64,000 bases of DNA. Source: Glycine soja. Its lineage: Eukaryota > Streptophyta > Magnoliopsida > Fabales > Fabaceae. Where the stretch lies: contig NC_041004.1 in the NCBI RefSeq assembly GCF_004193775.1, positions 31,334,411 to 31,398,410 of the forward strand. The letters are read 5' to 3'. Each line of letters begins with the position of its first letter. The stretch's first letter is position 1. Position numbers and translations under genes: made by a program. A model generated the notes under the pieces. That model was not told the DNA's origin. It made no database searches and worked only from the letters and a program-made list of their open reading frames with translations. Positions 44,337 to 54,587 of the stretch are shown here, one piece after another.

Positions 44337-46659
44337 GCCCATTTTTAAACTGTTACGTAAGAACCAAGCGGTCCTATGGAATAGTGACTGCCAAGAGGCC
44401 TTCGAGAAGATCAAACAGAGTCTCGCGAATCCCCCGGTGCTCATGCCACCTGTAACAGGAAGACCTCTTTTCCTGTACAAGATCGTGTTGGACGAGTCTA
44501 TGGGGTGCGTGCTGGGTCAGCATGATGATTCTGGGAAAAAGGAGCAAGCCGTCTACTATCTGAGCAAGAAGTTTACCGCATGTGAGATGAATTACTCAAT
44601 GCTGGAAAGGACGTGTTGTGCTCTGGTATGGGCATCACATCGGCTTAGGCAATACATGCTCAGCCACACCACGTGGCTTATTTCCAAAATGGATCTTGTG
44701 AAATACATCTTTGAAAAACCAGCCCTCACGGGACGAATCGCTAGGTGGCAGGTACTATTATCGGAATTCGATATCGTTTACGTCACCCAAAAGGCGGTAA
44801 AGGGAAGTGCCTTAGCGGATTATCTGGCCCAACAACCCCTCCAGGATTATCGGCCGATGCACCCCGAGTTTCCAGATGAAGATATCATGGCCCTGTTTGA
44901 AGAGAAGCGGACGCACGAGGACATAGACAAATGGATTGTTTGCTTCGATGGGGTATCCAATGCTTTGGGCCACGGAATAGGGGCAGTCCTTGTATCCCCG
45001 AATGATCAGTGTATTCCTTTCACAGCTAGGCTAGGGTTTGATTGTACCAACAATATGGCCGAGTATGAAGCATGCGCCCTCGGGGTTCAGGCGGCTATTG
45101 ATTTTGATGTAAAACTACTCAAGGTGTATGGAGACTCAGCTTTGGTGATACGCCAGTTGAAAGGAGAATGGGAAACTAGGGATTCGAAGTTGATACCCTA
45201 TCAAACTCGCATCTTGAGATTAGCCAAGTACTTTGACGACATTTCCTTCCACCACATACCTCGGGAAGAGAATCAAATGGCTGATGCATTAGCCACCCTG
45301 GCATCCATGTTTCAACTCGCCCCACACGGGGATCTGCCGTACATCGAATTCAAATCTCAAGGCAGGCTGACATATTGTTATGCAATAGAGGAAGAGCGGG
45401 ATGGGAAACCATGGTATTTCGACATCAAGCAGTATGTCGAGAACAAAGAATACCCACCAGGGATTTCCAACAATGACAAAAGGACGTTGAGGAGATTGGC
45501 TACTGGTTTCTTTGTAAGTGGTACTATCCTTTACAAACGAAACCACGACATGACCCTCCTACGATGCGTAGATGCCAAAGAGGCGAACTTCATGATTGAG
45601 GAGATCCACGAGGGTTCCTTTGGGACACATGCCAATGGGCATGCTATGGCCAGAAAAATCCTCAGGGCCGGCTATTATTGGCTCACCATGGAAAGCGATT
45701 GCTGCGCTCATGTCAGGAAATGTCATAAATGTCAGGCATACGCGGACAACGTCAATGTTCCGCCACATCCTCTGAATGTTATGTCCGCCCCTTGGCCTTT
45801 TTCTATGTGGGGAATAGATGTCATTGGGGCCATAGAACCCAAAGCGTCGAATGGTCACCGCTTCATTCTTGTGGCGATAGATTACTTCACCAAATGGGTC
45901 GAAGCAACTTCTTATACTAACGTCACAAGGAATGTGGTAGTTAGATTCATAAAGAAGGAGTTGATTTGTCGATATGGACTCCCCAGGAAGATCATTACTG
46001 ACAATGGCACCAATCTGAACAATAAGATAATGCAGGAGATGTGCGAAGACTTCAAGATCCAGCATCATAACTCTACCCCTTATCGGCCAAAGATGAATGG
46101 GGCTGTAGAGGCTGCGAATAAGAATATCAAGAAGATTGTTCAAAAGATGACGGTGTCATATAAAGATTGGCATGAGATGTTGCCTTTCGCCCTACACGGG
46201 TACAAAACCTCGGTGCGAACTTCTACTGGGGCAACGCCGTATTCCTTGGTTTATGGGATGGAGGCAGTACTCCCGTTTGAGGTAGAGGTTCCTTCTCAGA
46301 GGATAATGGCGGAGTCAGGCCTAGAAGAGTCAGAATGGGCTCAAGCACGCTACGACCAACTTAACCTTATTGAAGGTAAGCGTTTGGCTGCCATGAGCCA
46401 TGGGCGTTTGTATCAACGAAGGATAAAGAACACATTCGACAAGAAGGTACGCCCACGCAAGTTCAACGAGGGGGACCTCGTGCTGAAGAAGATGTCCCAC
46501 GCTCTTAAAGATAATCAAGGCAAGTGGGCCCCGAATTATGAAGGACCTTTCGTGGTGAAAAGAGCTTTTTCTGGGGGTGCTCTGATACTCACCCACATGG
46601 ATGGCGAAGAATTGCCTTCGCCCATGAACTCTGATGTAGTTAAACAATATTACGCTTGA
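44275..46659 (+). CDS. pol: RT connection, two RNase H domains and integrase
   Basis: Continues RT in the next frame (GFLGRLNYIARFISQL). A first RNase H-like region (QAVYYLSKKFTACEMNYSML, ERTCCALVWASHRLRQYM) is followed by a second RNase H (WIVCFDGVSNALGHGIGAVL, NNMAEYEACALGVQAAID, VYGDSALVIRQ, HIPREENQMADALATLA), the dual arrangement of Tat elements. Integrase: zinc region ending CAHVRKCHKC; catalytic Asp in WGIDVIGAI, Asp in ITDNGTNLNN, Glu in NGAVEAANKN; C-terminal region YEGPFVVKRAFSGGALILTH. Ends with stop at 46657-46659. No internal stop over about 795 codons, so this part is well preserved. Confidence 0.92.
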   Translation, partial: GFLGRLNYIARFISQLTFTCEPIFKLLRKNQAVLWNSDCQEAFEKIKQSLANPPVLMPPVTGRPLFLYKIVLDESMGCVLGQHDDSGKKEQAVYYLSKKFTACEMNYSMLERTCCALVWASHRLRQYMLSHTTWLISKMDLVKYIFEKPALTGRIARWQVLLSEFDIVYVTQKAVKGSALADYLAQQPLQDYRPMHPEFPDEDIMALFEEKRTHEDIDKWIVCFDGVSNALGHGIGAVLVSPNDQCIPFTARLGFDCTNNMAEYEACALGVQAAIDFDVKLLKVYGDSALVIRQLKGEWETRDSKLIPYQTRILRLAKYFDDISFHHIPREENQMADALATLASMFQLAPHGDLPYIEFKSQGRLTYCYAIEEERDGKPWYFDIKQYVENKEYPPGISNNDKRTLRRLATGFFVSGTILYKRNHDMTLLRCVDAKEANFMIEEIHEGSFGTHANGHAMARKILRAGYYWLTMESDCCAHVRKCHKCQAYADNVNVPPHPLNVMSAPWPFSMWGIDVIGAIEPKASNGHRFILVAIDYFTKWVEATSYTNVTRNVVVRFIKKELICRYGLPRKIITDNGTNLNNKIMQEMCEDFKIQHHNSTPYRPKMNGAVEAANKNIKKIVQKMTVSYKDWHEMLPFALHGYKTSVRTSTGATPYSLVYGMEAVLPFEVEVPSQRIMAESGLEESEWAQARYDQLNLIEGKRLAAMSHGRLYQRRIKNTFDKKVRPRKFNEGDLVLKKMSHALKDNQGKWAPNYEGPFVVKRAFSGGALILTHMDGEELPSPMNSDVVKQYYA

Positions 46660-47370
46660 AGTCTGAGGCAATCGAGAGGACCGTTGCATGGTCTTTTAAT
46701 TCAGAGTTTTTGTGCTTCCTGGTTTCCTCCAGGGATTCCCTTCCTCTGTATTTGTCTTGTTCTTTTAAAAAAAAAGGAAAAGATAGGCGAGGTTTTAGTC
46801 CTCCCTTTGGTTTCAAACTTTGTGTTTTAGATTTGTTATAAGCATGAGCCTTCTTCGCTCGGTGTATGGGGTGCCCCAAACGCTTATTTAAAATTGAACC
46901 TAACTAGCCTTCACTAAAATAAAATCATCGCATTAGAAACATTCATACATGCACATGCACATGCATATCTTGTGATAGCAAAGAGCAGAATTGTCTCAGA
47001 TCACAGTTAGAAGTCAAGACAAGTTGACTGCGGAAATCAACCAAGGTAAGACGATGAACGGACACGATTGGCCACAGATTTTGTTTCCTACTTGCAGGTA
47101 CATGGGGACGGATGCAAGTGGGGATAGGGTCACGACCGACCGATCGTTCCCCTTTCCCGGCGCTAAACAAGCAGAGAACATCGCTGCAAGGCAGCCCAGT
47201 ATCCTTTGCATTCGCGGTTTCTTTTACTATTGTTTGTTTTAAATAAGTAATCAACACCTAATTCTAGTTTTAGTAGGTTCAAGTAGGCAAACGCTAGCCC
47301 GTAAGGGAGGAGGGGACATGGTTAATGTTCCCCTAAAAAAAAATAAAAAAAAAAAATAATATGGCAGGTT
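46660..47370 (+). other. Spacer between pol and the internal promoter
   Basis: No supported gene; short frames only. Contains an A-rich run (47334-47358) just before the palindromic promoter-like block. Confidence 0.55.
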
Positions 47371-47434
47371 AGCTCGCCTGGGCGAGCTGAGCTCGCCTGG
47401 GCGAGCAACCCCTGCACCCAAATTATAAAAAACG
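47371..47434 (+). promoter_or_regulatory. Putative internal promoter of the 3' ORF
   Basis: Two GCTCGCCTGGGCGAGC inverted repeats (47372-47387, 47391-47406), 19 bp apart start to start, followed 16-18 bp later by ATTATAAAAAAC (47423-47434). The same inverted repeat and spacing sit upstream of the LTR TATA box. Downstream are a C-rich leader, a strong donor ACAA/GTAAGTATT (47582) and an acceptor TTCTCGCAG (48627) just before the ORF start. Confidence 0.6.
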
Positions 47435-47581
47435 AGGGAGGGGAACGCTTTGGCATCCAAAAACTCCCCCCCCCCCTCATTCAAAAGATAAAGAACACGA
47501 AGGCTTGCGGTTTCTTGCTCCCCTAAGCCACTTTTGATCGCGTTTTGCTTTCGTTTTTGGTGTTTCTATTCACTCCAACAA

Positions 47582-48627
47582 GTAAGTATTCCATCCTTGA
47601 TGTTTTTGCTTCCCATTGATGTGTTTTCTTCATCTTTTGGTGCCTTAAATTGTGAGAACATGCTTATATTTGTGAGGCAGTTTTGGTTTGCTTTGGTGCT
47701 TGTTTTCTTGAATTGAGGATTTGAATGAAAAGGCCTTAGGCCTAGGTTGTATTCTGAAGCAATGGGGCATGCCACATTGCTCCCATTCTCTTGCAATTCA
47801 TGTCCAAACATGCGCTCACCAAGTGCTCGGTGAAATGCCCCAATGGTGTATGAATATGATTTTGTAAAAATTGGGATGGTGGGGTTGTTTTTATGTATGT
47901 AGGTACAGCATAGGAGATTCAAAATAGGTGTCCAAATGCAATTCCAAGCTTAGGAACCCAAACTTGTAGCTTCAATGCAAGGAAACATGCTTATGGCTAG
48001 GAATCCAAAATTTGGTTTTAGGATTAGAAAAGTATGAAAATAGGGATTTGTTTGTAAGAATTTGGGTTGCCCCATGATTGGTACTTTGCACCTAAGTAAC
48101 GTGGGAAATGCTTTTCAATGGTGTGTAGATATATGTGTAAATATAAAGGGCATGAAATTCTTTGTAAAGGGTGAAGGAATATTGAGGTCCCTTCCTAAAT
48201 GAATGTATGATAGCACGGGATTCCCTTTTGAATGAAAGTATGTGCATAATGTTAAATATCTTGCCAATATGCATAAGTGTGAGTGAAACAATGAAAGTTT
48301 GTATGGTATATATATTTTGAGTGTGTGTAGGTAGTTTGTGATAGCAAGTGTTTAGGACATAGTTAAGTGTAAATTTTGACGCAATGCCTTAAGCGTGAGA
48401 ATGTGTGTTCTTTTCAAAATGCATATATATGTATGACAATTAGAATGTGTTAGAGGGCCTCTATGTTGATATAAATAGTAGGATATTCTACGCATACGCA
48501 TGTGCATAAATGTGTTACTTTAAACGTGCGCATGATTTCGTTCTAAACCGGAGGGGTTAGCATGACATTTTTGCGTTAAGACAAGTGTTATCTTGTAAAA
48601 CTAACTTCTAAATGTTTGTTCTCGCAG
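47582..48627 (+). other. Predicted 5'UTR intron of the 3' ORF
   Basis: Donor CAACAA/GTAAGTATTCC at 47582, acceptor TGTTCTCGCAG at 48627, three bases before ATG 48631. Length 1046 nt, T-rich, without a supported ORF. Mirrors the LTR leader intron that precedes ORF1. Confidence 0.5.
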
Positions 48628-48630
48628 GAA

Positions 48631-49878
48631 ATGGCCCCGAGGAAACTTGCCTCAAAGAGATCCAGGAAGGATAAAGCGGTTGAAGGAACCAGTTCCGCTC
48701 CCGAATATGACAGTCACCGCTTTAGGAGCGCTGAACACCAGCAGCGCTTCGAGGCCATCAAGGGATGGTCATTTCTCCGGGAGCGACGCGTCCAGCTCAG
48801 GGACGATGAGTATACCGATTTCCAAGAAGAAATAGTTCGCCGGCGGTGGGCATCACTGGTCACCCCCATGGCCAAGTTCGATCCAGACATAGTCCTCAAA
48901 TTTTACGCCAATGCTTGGCCTACAGAGGAGGGCGTGCGTGATATGAGATCCTGGGTGAGGGGTCAGTGGATCCCGTTTGATGCAAATGCTATCGGCCAGC
49001 TCCTGGGATATCCTTTAGTGCTGGAAGAGGGCCAGGAATGTGAGTATGGCCAGAGGAGGAACCGGTCCGATGGGTTCAATGAGGAGGCCATCGCCCAGTT
49101 GCTATGTATACCGGGGCAAGATTTTGCCCGGACTGCTGCTGGGAGACGGGTGCGGATCATGCGCACTAACATGACCACCCTGACTCAGATATGGATGACT
49201 TTGCTGCTCAGCAACATCCTGCCCAGCGATCATAATTCCGACCTCCCCCTACCAAAGTGTCAGCTGGTGTACGCCATCTTGATGCGGATGAGCATTCATG
49301 TGGCTCAATTAATCGCTGATGCCATCTATATATTTGCAGGTATAGCGCCTACTAGGCACCCTCTGGACCCGGATAAGTCCAACAGGGCCCTGGGATTTCC
49401 CGCCTTGATCACAGGACTCTGCCAGTCGTTCGGCGTCCCCGTCACACCTAGCAAGGTGATTCGGCCGCCCATCACCCGAGCTTTTATTGAGAAGTACTGC
49501 ACGCAGAGACAGGTCCAGGGTGATGCACCACAGGCCGCGGACGCGCCGCCACCTCATCAGGCTGGTCCAACCGGATTGTTTGATACGGAGCAGTATTTGC
49601 GGCATTTGGTTTGCCAGCAAGCGGCCAACCACCGGGCACATGTACAGACCCATGATTGTCTTTATCAGATGAGTCTCAGCCTGCAGAGCCAGGGCTTTAC
49701 TTCTTTTCCGTGCCCTACTCTGGACCAGTTCAGGGCAGAGGTCGCATGGCCTGGAGATTTGCCTGAGGCCCAGACAGGAGAGGCACCAACAGAGGCTCCT
49801 GACGAGGCAAATGAGGCCCGCGAGGATGAAGAGATGACCGATTTACTTGATTTCTTAGGAGGGAGTGGGGTCACATGA
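48631..49878 (+). CDS. Extra 3' ORF: putative plant transposon protein
   Basis: 415 codons, intact, sense orientation, downstream of pol. ATG 48631 is chosen because it follows the predicted acceptor; an in-frame ATG at 48616 would lie in the intron. Begins MAPRKLASKRSRKDKAVEGT (basic, nuclear-signal-like); central domain FDPDIVLKFYANAWPTEEGV, WIPFDANAIGQLLGYPLVLE, LTQIWMTLLLSNILPS, QLIADAIYIFAG and LGFPALITGLCQSFGVPV matches the putative plant transposon protein type (PF20167-like). Then a Pro/Ala linker and acidic C-terminus. It shares general architecture, not close identity, with the ORF at 28669-29772. Function unknown. Confidence 0.78.
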   Translation: MAPRKLASKRSRKDKAVEGTSSAPEYDSHRFRSAEHQQRFEAIKGWSFLRERRVQLRDDEYTDFQEEIVRRRWASLVTPMAKFDPDIVLKFYANAWPTEEGVRDMRSWVRGQWIPFDANAIGQLLGYPLVLEEGQECEYGQRRNRSDGFNEEAIAQLLCIPGQDFARTAAGRRVRIMRTNMTTLTQIWMTLLLSNILPSDHNSDLPLPKCQLVYAILMRMSIHVAQLIADAIYIFAGIAPTRHPLDPDKSNRALGFPALITGLCQSFGVPVTPSKVIRPPITRAFIEKYCTQRQVQGDAPQAADAPPPHQAGPTGLFDTEQYLRHLVCQQAANHRAHVQTHDCLYQMSLSLQSQGFTSFPCPTLDQFRAEVAWPGDLPEAQTGEAPTEAPDEANEAREDEEMTDLLDFLGGSGVT

Positions 49879-51723
49879 TTGGGAGATCTCTCGACCCATA
49901 TTTCTTTTTGTTTCCATTTGTTTTTTCTGTTACATATCATCTTATTTTGTGTTTGACTAAGGGACTGACGTTTGTTTCATGTTTTGACTTTTGTTTTGTA
50001 CATACATATCGCTTGAGTTGTTACGTCGGTACTTGTTTCATTGTTGTCAATAGTGTTTGTTGAAATTCCGGAACCGTGTAGAGTTTTTTATTTAGGGACG
50101 TCATCCTAAAAATAAAATGAACCAAAAATCCTAATAAAAAGGAAAAAGCGTTGTGAATAAAAGTCATGTTCATAAAGAAAAGAAAAAGGTTTTTATTTAT
50201 ATATGTGTGTAAAAGGAAAATGTGTGTAGAAGGTTTTTGTGTGTAAATGATGCGTGAAAAGGAATTCTCGTGTGTGTGAGCAACGAGTGTATATGAAGGA
50301 ACTTTTGTGTGAACTATAAGTGTGTGTTGGGAAAAATGGAAAATCTTTGAATGTAAATAGGGTTTGTATATAGACCGTGTGACGTAAAAAGAAGAGTTCT
50401 AATGCGTGTACAGAAAAAGTTTGTCATGTATAAAAATATAGATGTACAAAGAAAGATTTTCCTCATAAAGGATCACAGGTGTATAGTTTTAGTGAACGTA
50501 TATAAAAATAAAACAAAAAGTAAAGAGAAAGAAAGACCGCGAAGGTCGACATGTTATAGTTAAGAAGTATAAATCATTCGTAAAGAGCAAACGCATCTTC
50601 TGGAAACAATGGACTGATGCTAAGAGTTTATTTTCTGGAATGAACCGAGATAAGGATGGATGAATGCATTGAACTGATGAAAGAACATAATTTGGAAACG
50701 TTGGGTCTGTCTGTATAAATTCCCAACCGTAGAATCACAATGCCATAAACAGGATGCTTGAGTGCCCACCTGGCTGTAGCCATGACTAATTTTGCACGTA
50801 GTTTCCAAATCATCATTGTCACGCGTGCCTTATGGAATAATGTGGAAGTTCAGCCCGAGACCGACACCTCATCGCCCAAATTTGTTTTTCCCCAGATATC
50901 AAGATTGGGTTCCCACGATAAAAGACCCCATTGAAACACAACCTTAGACCTCTTTGAACCTTGGCCTATAAAAAAGGAATCCTCATCCTTTCCCCCGAAG
51001 CAAAGGACAGCGGAATCTCCTCAAGGGAGAGCAAATAGAATGCTAAAACCCGATTTCCCAAAGAAAGGGATGGGGAAGGAAAGGTGAAAAGAAAGAAAAG
51101 GAAGAAATGGAAAGAAAGAAAGAAAAAGAGATGAAAATAAAGAAAAGAATAGAAGAAAGGAAAGAAGGATTCCCGATCAAAGATCAAAAGGAAGTGAAAA
51201 GGGAAAAGAAGCAATTCTCGATCAATGAAAGAAAGAGGACAAAAATTCTTCAAGGCCAGATTGCCACTCATAATCATTCTTGACTGGCAATATCCCACCC
51301 CACATGAACAAAGAGAAAAAAAAAACCGAAACACCCAGCTTCCTCTCCAAAAAACACTATCTACGAGAAAATCCTATTGGTCCGTGATCGTGCGTTTGAT
51401 CTTTGATTCGATAGGAAATCGTGTGCAAAATAGAGTCATGGTGCAGTTATGGTTTGGGAATAGGATCAAACACTTGCCTTGTGAGTTCCATACACTATGA
51501 GTGACTTATTTTCAACTTAGTCCGATGTTTCCCTGCGTGTTCATTTGAAAGCTAGAGGTTGACATCCTACCCTTCATTCTCGGTTACAAGGAAGATTACC
51601 CTTGGCACAAGTATATTGTTTCTCTAAGATGTGGTGCTCTCGCAAATGATTTATTTTTCTTTGCAAAAAGCATGTTATCCTTTTAGGTGGAAAAACCCGG
51701 TGGACCGTTCGGTCCCGCCAACC
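49879..51723 (+). other. 3' non-coding region of the Ogre-like element
   Basis: No supported gene. 50150-50520 is rich in TGTGTGTA-type runs, and 51000-51240 is a long purine-rich stretch (GAAAGAAAAG). Between them, short frames have no recognisable domain. Confidence 0.6.
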
Positions 51724-52748
51724 CCTTTTCCGGAGCCCCGTGAATTGCGTTTTCGTTCATGTGTCCTCCACTTTTGAGTTTGGAGCTGAGTTTCATGATT
51801 GCCTAAGTGAGGACCCTAAAGGCAATCCTCCATTCTCACCCTTTTCCGGAGCCCCATGAATTGCGTTTTCGTTCATGTGTCCTCCATTTTCGAGTTTGGA
51901 GCTGTGTTCCATGATTGCCTAAGAGAGGAACCTCAAGGCAATCCTCCATTCTCATCCTTTTCCAGAGCCCCATGAATTGCGTTTTCGTTCATGTGTCCTC
52001 CATTTTCGAGTTTGGAGCTGTGTTCCATGATTGCCTAAGAGAGGACCCTCAAGGCAATCCTCCATTCTCATCCTTTTCCGGAGCCACATGAATGAATTGC
52101 GTTGTCATTCATGTGTCCTCCATTTTCGAGTTTGAAGCTGTGTTTCATGATTGCCTAAGAGAGGACCCTCAAGGCAATCCTCCATTCTCATCCTTTTCCG
52201 GAGCCACATGAATGTTCTTGCTTAGGGCTGTTCATATGTCCTCCATTTTCGAGTTTGGAGTTGTGTTCCATGATTGCCTAAGAAAGGACCCTCAAGGCAA
52301 TCCTCCATTCTCATCCTTTTCCGGAGCCACATGAATGAATTGCGTTGTCATTCATGTGTCCTCCATTTTCGAGTTTGGAGCTGTGTTCCATGATTGCCTA
52401 AGAGAGGACCCTCAAGGCAATCCTCCATTCTCATCCTTTTCTGGAGCCACATGAATGTTATTGCTTAGGGCTGTTCATGTGTCCTCCACTTTCGAGTTTG
52501 GAGCTGTGTTCCATGATTGCCTAAGAGAGGACCCTCAAGGCAATCCTCTATTCTCATCCTTTTCCGGAGCCACATGAATGTTATTGCTTAGGGCTGTTCA
52601 TGTGTCCTCCACTTTTGAGTTATGAGCTAAGTTTCATGGTTGCCTAAGTGCGGACCCTCAAGGCAATCCTCCATACTCCACCTTTGTTCGGAGCACCATG
52701 AATGTCATTGCCTAGCGCTTTTCATGTGTTCTCCATTATCAAGTGCGA
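51724..52748 (+). repeat. Minisatellite of 116-123 bp, eight copies plus a partial
   Basis: Units start with CCTTTTCCGGAGCC at 51724, 51840, 51956, 52072, 52192, 52315, 52435, 52558 and (diverged) 52681. The first spacings are exactly 116 bp, later ones 120-123 because of 4-7 bp variants (GAATGAATTGC versus GAATGTTATTGC). Conserved blocks: CATGTGTCCTCCA, TTTCGAGTTTGGAGCTGTG, GATTGCCTAAG, CTCAAGGCAATCCTCCATTC. Such arrays near the 3' end are common in Ogre/Tat elements. Confidence 0.92.
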
Positions 52749-52971
52749 AGCTTCTGGTGACTGGGAAGCACGTTATTCTGTTGTTTTCCAGATCGGTTCC
52801 TTCGCCAAGTATGTGTATGTGTATATGTGTATTATATTCGTTGTTTGTATTTTGTTTTGTGCAGAAGAAAAAAGAAGAAGTAGAGATGAGAGTCGTCATC
52901 ACGGAAAGGGCAGGACGGACGAAATCAATGTCCTATCTTTGCTTTCCTCTTATCTCCGATGAGAGGTAAGT

Positions 52972-52984
52972 AAAGAGGGGCAAC
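52972..52984 (+). other. Polypurine tract of the Ogre-like element
   Basis: AAAGAGGGGCAAC immediately before the 3' LTR (52985). Primer for plus-strand DNA synthesis. Confidence 0.7.
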
Positions 52985-54582
52985 TGTCATACCCTAATTT
53001 CGTCCGGGGATTATTACTTGATGACATGCAACCTTTGGTTAGCCGCTTTGAGATACTTGGCGTCCTTTGTTGCACAATAAATGAAGTCCGGAGATGTCTC
53101 AGAAATCTAAAGGAAGCAGGCTTGCGCGATCCGTGAAATTCCGTAATGTGGCGGAAGTCGAAAAGAGGTGTTTTTGCGCAATCCGTAAGTTTCCGTAACT
53201 TCTTCGAAAGCTAAAAAAGAGTAAATACATAATCCGTAAGGATTCGTAACCTTGCGGAAGGAAAATAAGTATCGTTACAAAATTCGTAAAGTTTCGTAAC
53301 GTTACGGAAAAAGAATTACAAAAAATAGAAGGGGGTGCATTTAGTAAAAAAAAGGGTGCAAATAGCAACCAGGCCCACTTGGGCCCTCCAGAAGATTCCT
53401 CCAGAAGGCTGTTGCTTCTGGAGGAAGCAACCTTGCTCGCCTGGGCGAGCTGGGCGGCAAGCTTCTCCCCTATTTTGCTATAAATAGGGGATGAAGTGAA
53501 GAAGAAAAGGGTTCAGCCCCTTAGGCACTTCTCTCTCTCTCAAAATAGCTGAGGAAAATTAGTTCCGTGAAGAAAATCCAAGCCGAGGCGCTTCCGTAAC
53601 GTTTCTGTGAGTAATTACGCGAAGATTCTCGACCGTTCTTCAAGATTCATCATTCGTTCTTCGTTTTCTTCAGTCTTCGACTGGTAAGTACCTCAAACCA
53701 AGCTTTTCAATTCATTCTATGTACCCGTGGTGGTCCACATTTGTTTTGTGTATTTTTATTCTCATTTTCATTCGCTTTTTATACCCCATTTTGACGTGCT
53801 TAAGCCATTTATTTAAGCCATTTCTCGCTTAATCTAAAAATAAAATAAATTTCCACCGATCGTTTGAATTGTATCATCCGTTAATTTTGGTTAAAATGAA
53901 TTCCGACCGTTCGGTCGTGCCGTAACCACGTTGGAAATAAAAAAAGAGGTAAAATAATAATATAATAATCAAAAAATACCTTTTAGTAAAATAAAAGCGA
54001 AAGATCAATCGGACGTTTTCTCTTTTGGATTTCTCATTCTTAATTGAATTGACTAATAACTAAAGTGAAACTAAGGCTAAAATCAACTCGCCTAGTCAAG
54101 CTCGTCCACAAAAAATAGGGTTTTGAAAGTTTATCATCTCAATTTTCTTACCAAGTAAAATGGATCATTTTTAAGGTCCAACGCCTTAAAATGATCACTT
54201 TTTAAGTAAAAAGAACCACTTGATTCACGCATAAGAAAGAACTACGTAGGTCTGATTTCCTCTCCAAAGGAGGGTACGTAGGAGCAAAAGCCCCGCTTTT
54301 GTCGACCTCAAAAAATAAAAAGAAATAAAAGTTAAGATAACACAATTCCACAATTCTAAAAATAGGCTGTTGTCTTTCGAGACAAACGTAAGAGGTGCTA
54401 ATACCTTCCTCAAGCGTAAATACAACTCCCGAACTTAGAATTTTCTTTTTGACCGGTTTCCTTCGGTTTTCCCGACGTTTTCCACAAATAAATGTTGGTG
54501 GCGACTCCACGCATCTTTCCTCCTTTGGGAAGCGCACCCGTGAGCCTCGCCCTCGCTCGCCCGCGAAGGGCACGTTGCGACA
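52985..54582 (+). repeat. 3' LTR of the Ogre-like element
   Basis: 1598 bp and nearly identical to 36465-38092. It has lost one 19-bp copy of the GCTCGCCTGGGCGAGC unit (single copy at 53435-53450) and about 11 bp in the leader. TATA at 53477-53490. Most differences from the 5' LTR are C/T or G/A changes. Confidence 0.95.
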
Positions 54583-54587
54583 CTAAG

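Larger units (their letters stand above)
36465..54582 (+). mobile_element. Ogre/Tat-like Ty3/gypsy element, near complete
   Basis: 18,118 bp with perfect CTAAG duplication (36460-36464, 54583-54587). 5' LTR 36465-38092, PBS 38095-38112, ORF1, gag-pro, RT, RNase H-integrase, a 3' ORF with its own upstream region, tandem repeats, polypurine tract and 3' LTR 52985-54582. An extra ORF before gag, a second RNase H domain, a G-patch in the gag-pro product and the great length fit the Ogre branch of Tat. Defects: frameshift in ORF1 (about 39210), in-frame loss of the protease active-site region, one-base frameshift at about 44275. The LTRs differ by roughly 30 substitutions plus a few indels by eye, so insertion is fairly recent. 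Confidence 0.93.

Noticed and set aside
45559..46143. Antisense frame of 194 codons in the integrase region
   Set aside because: Shadow of the strongly supported integrase on the plus strand.
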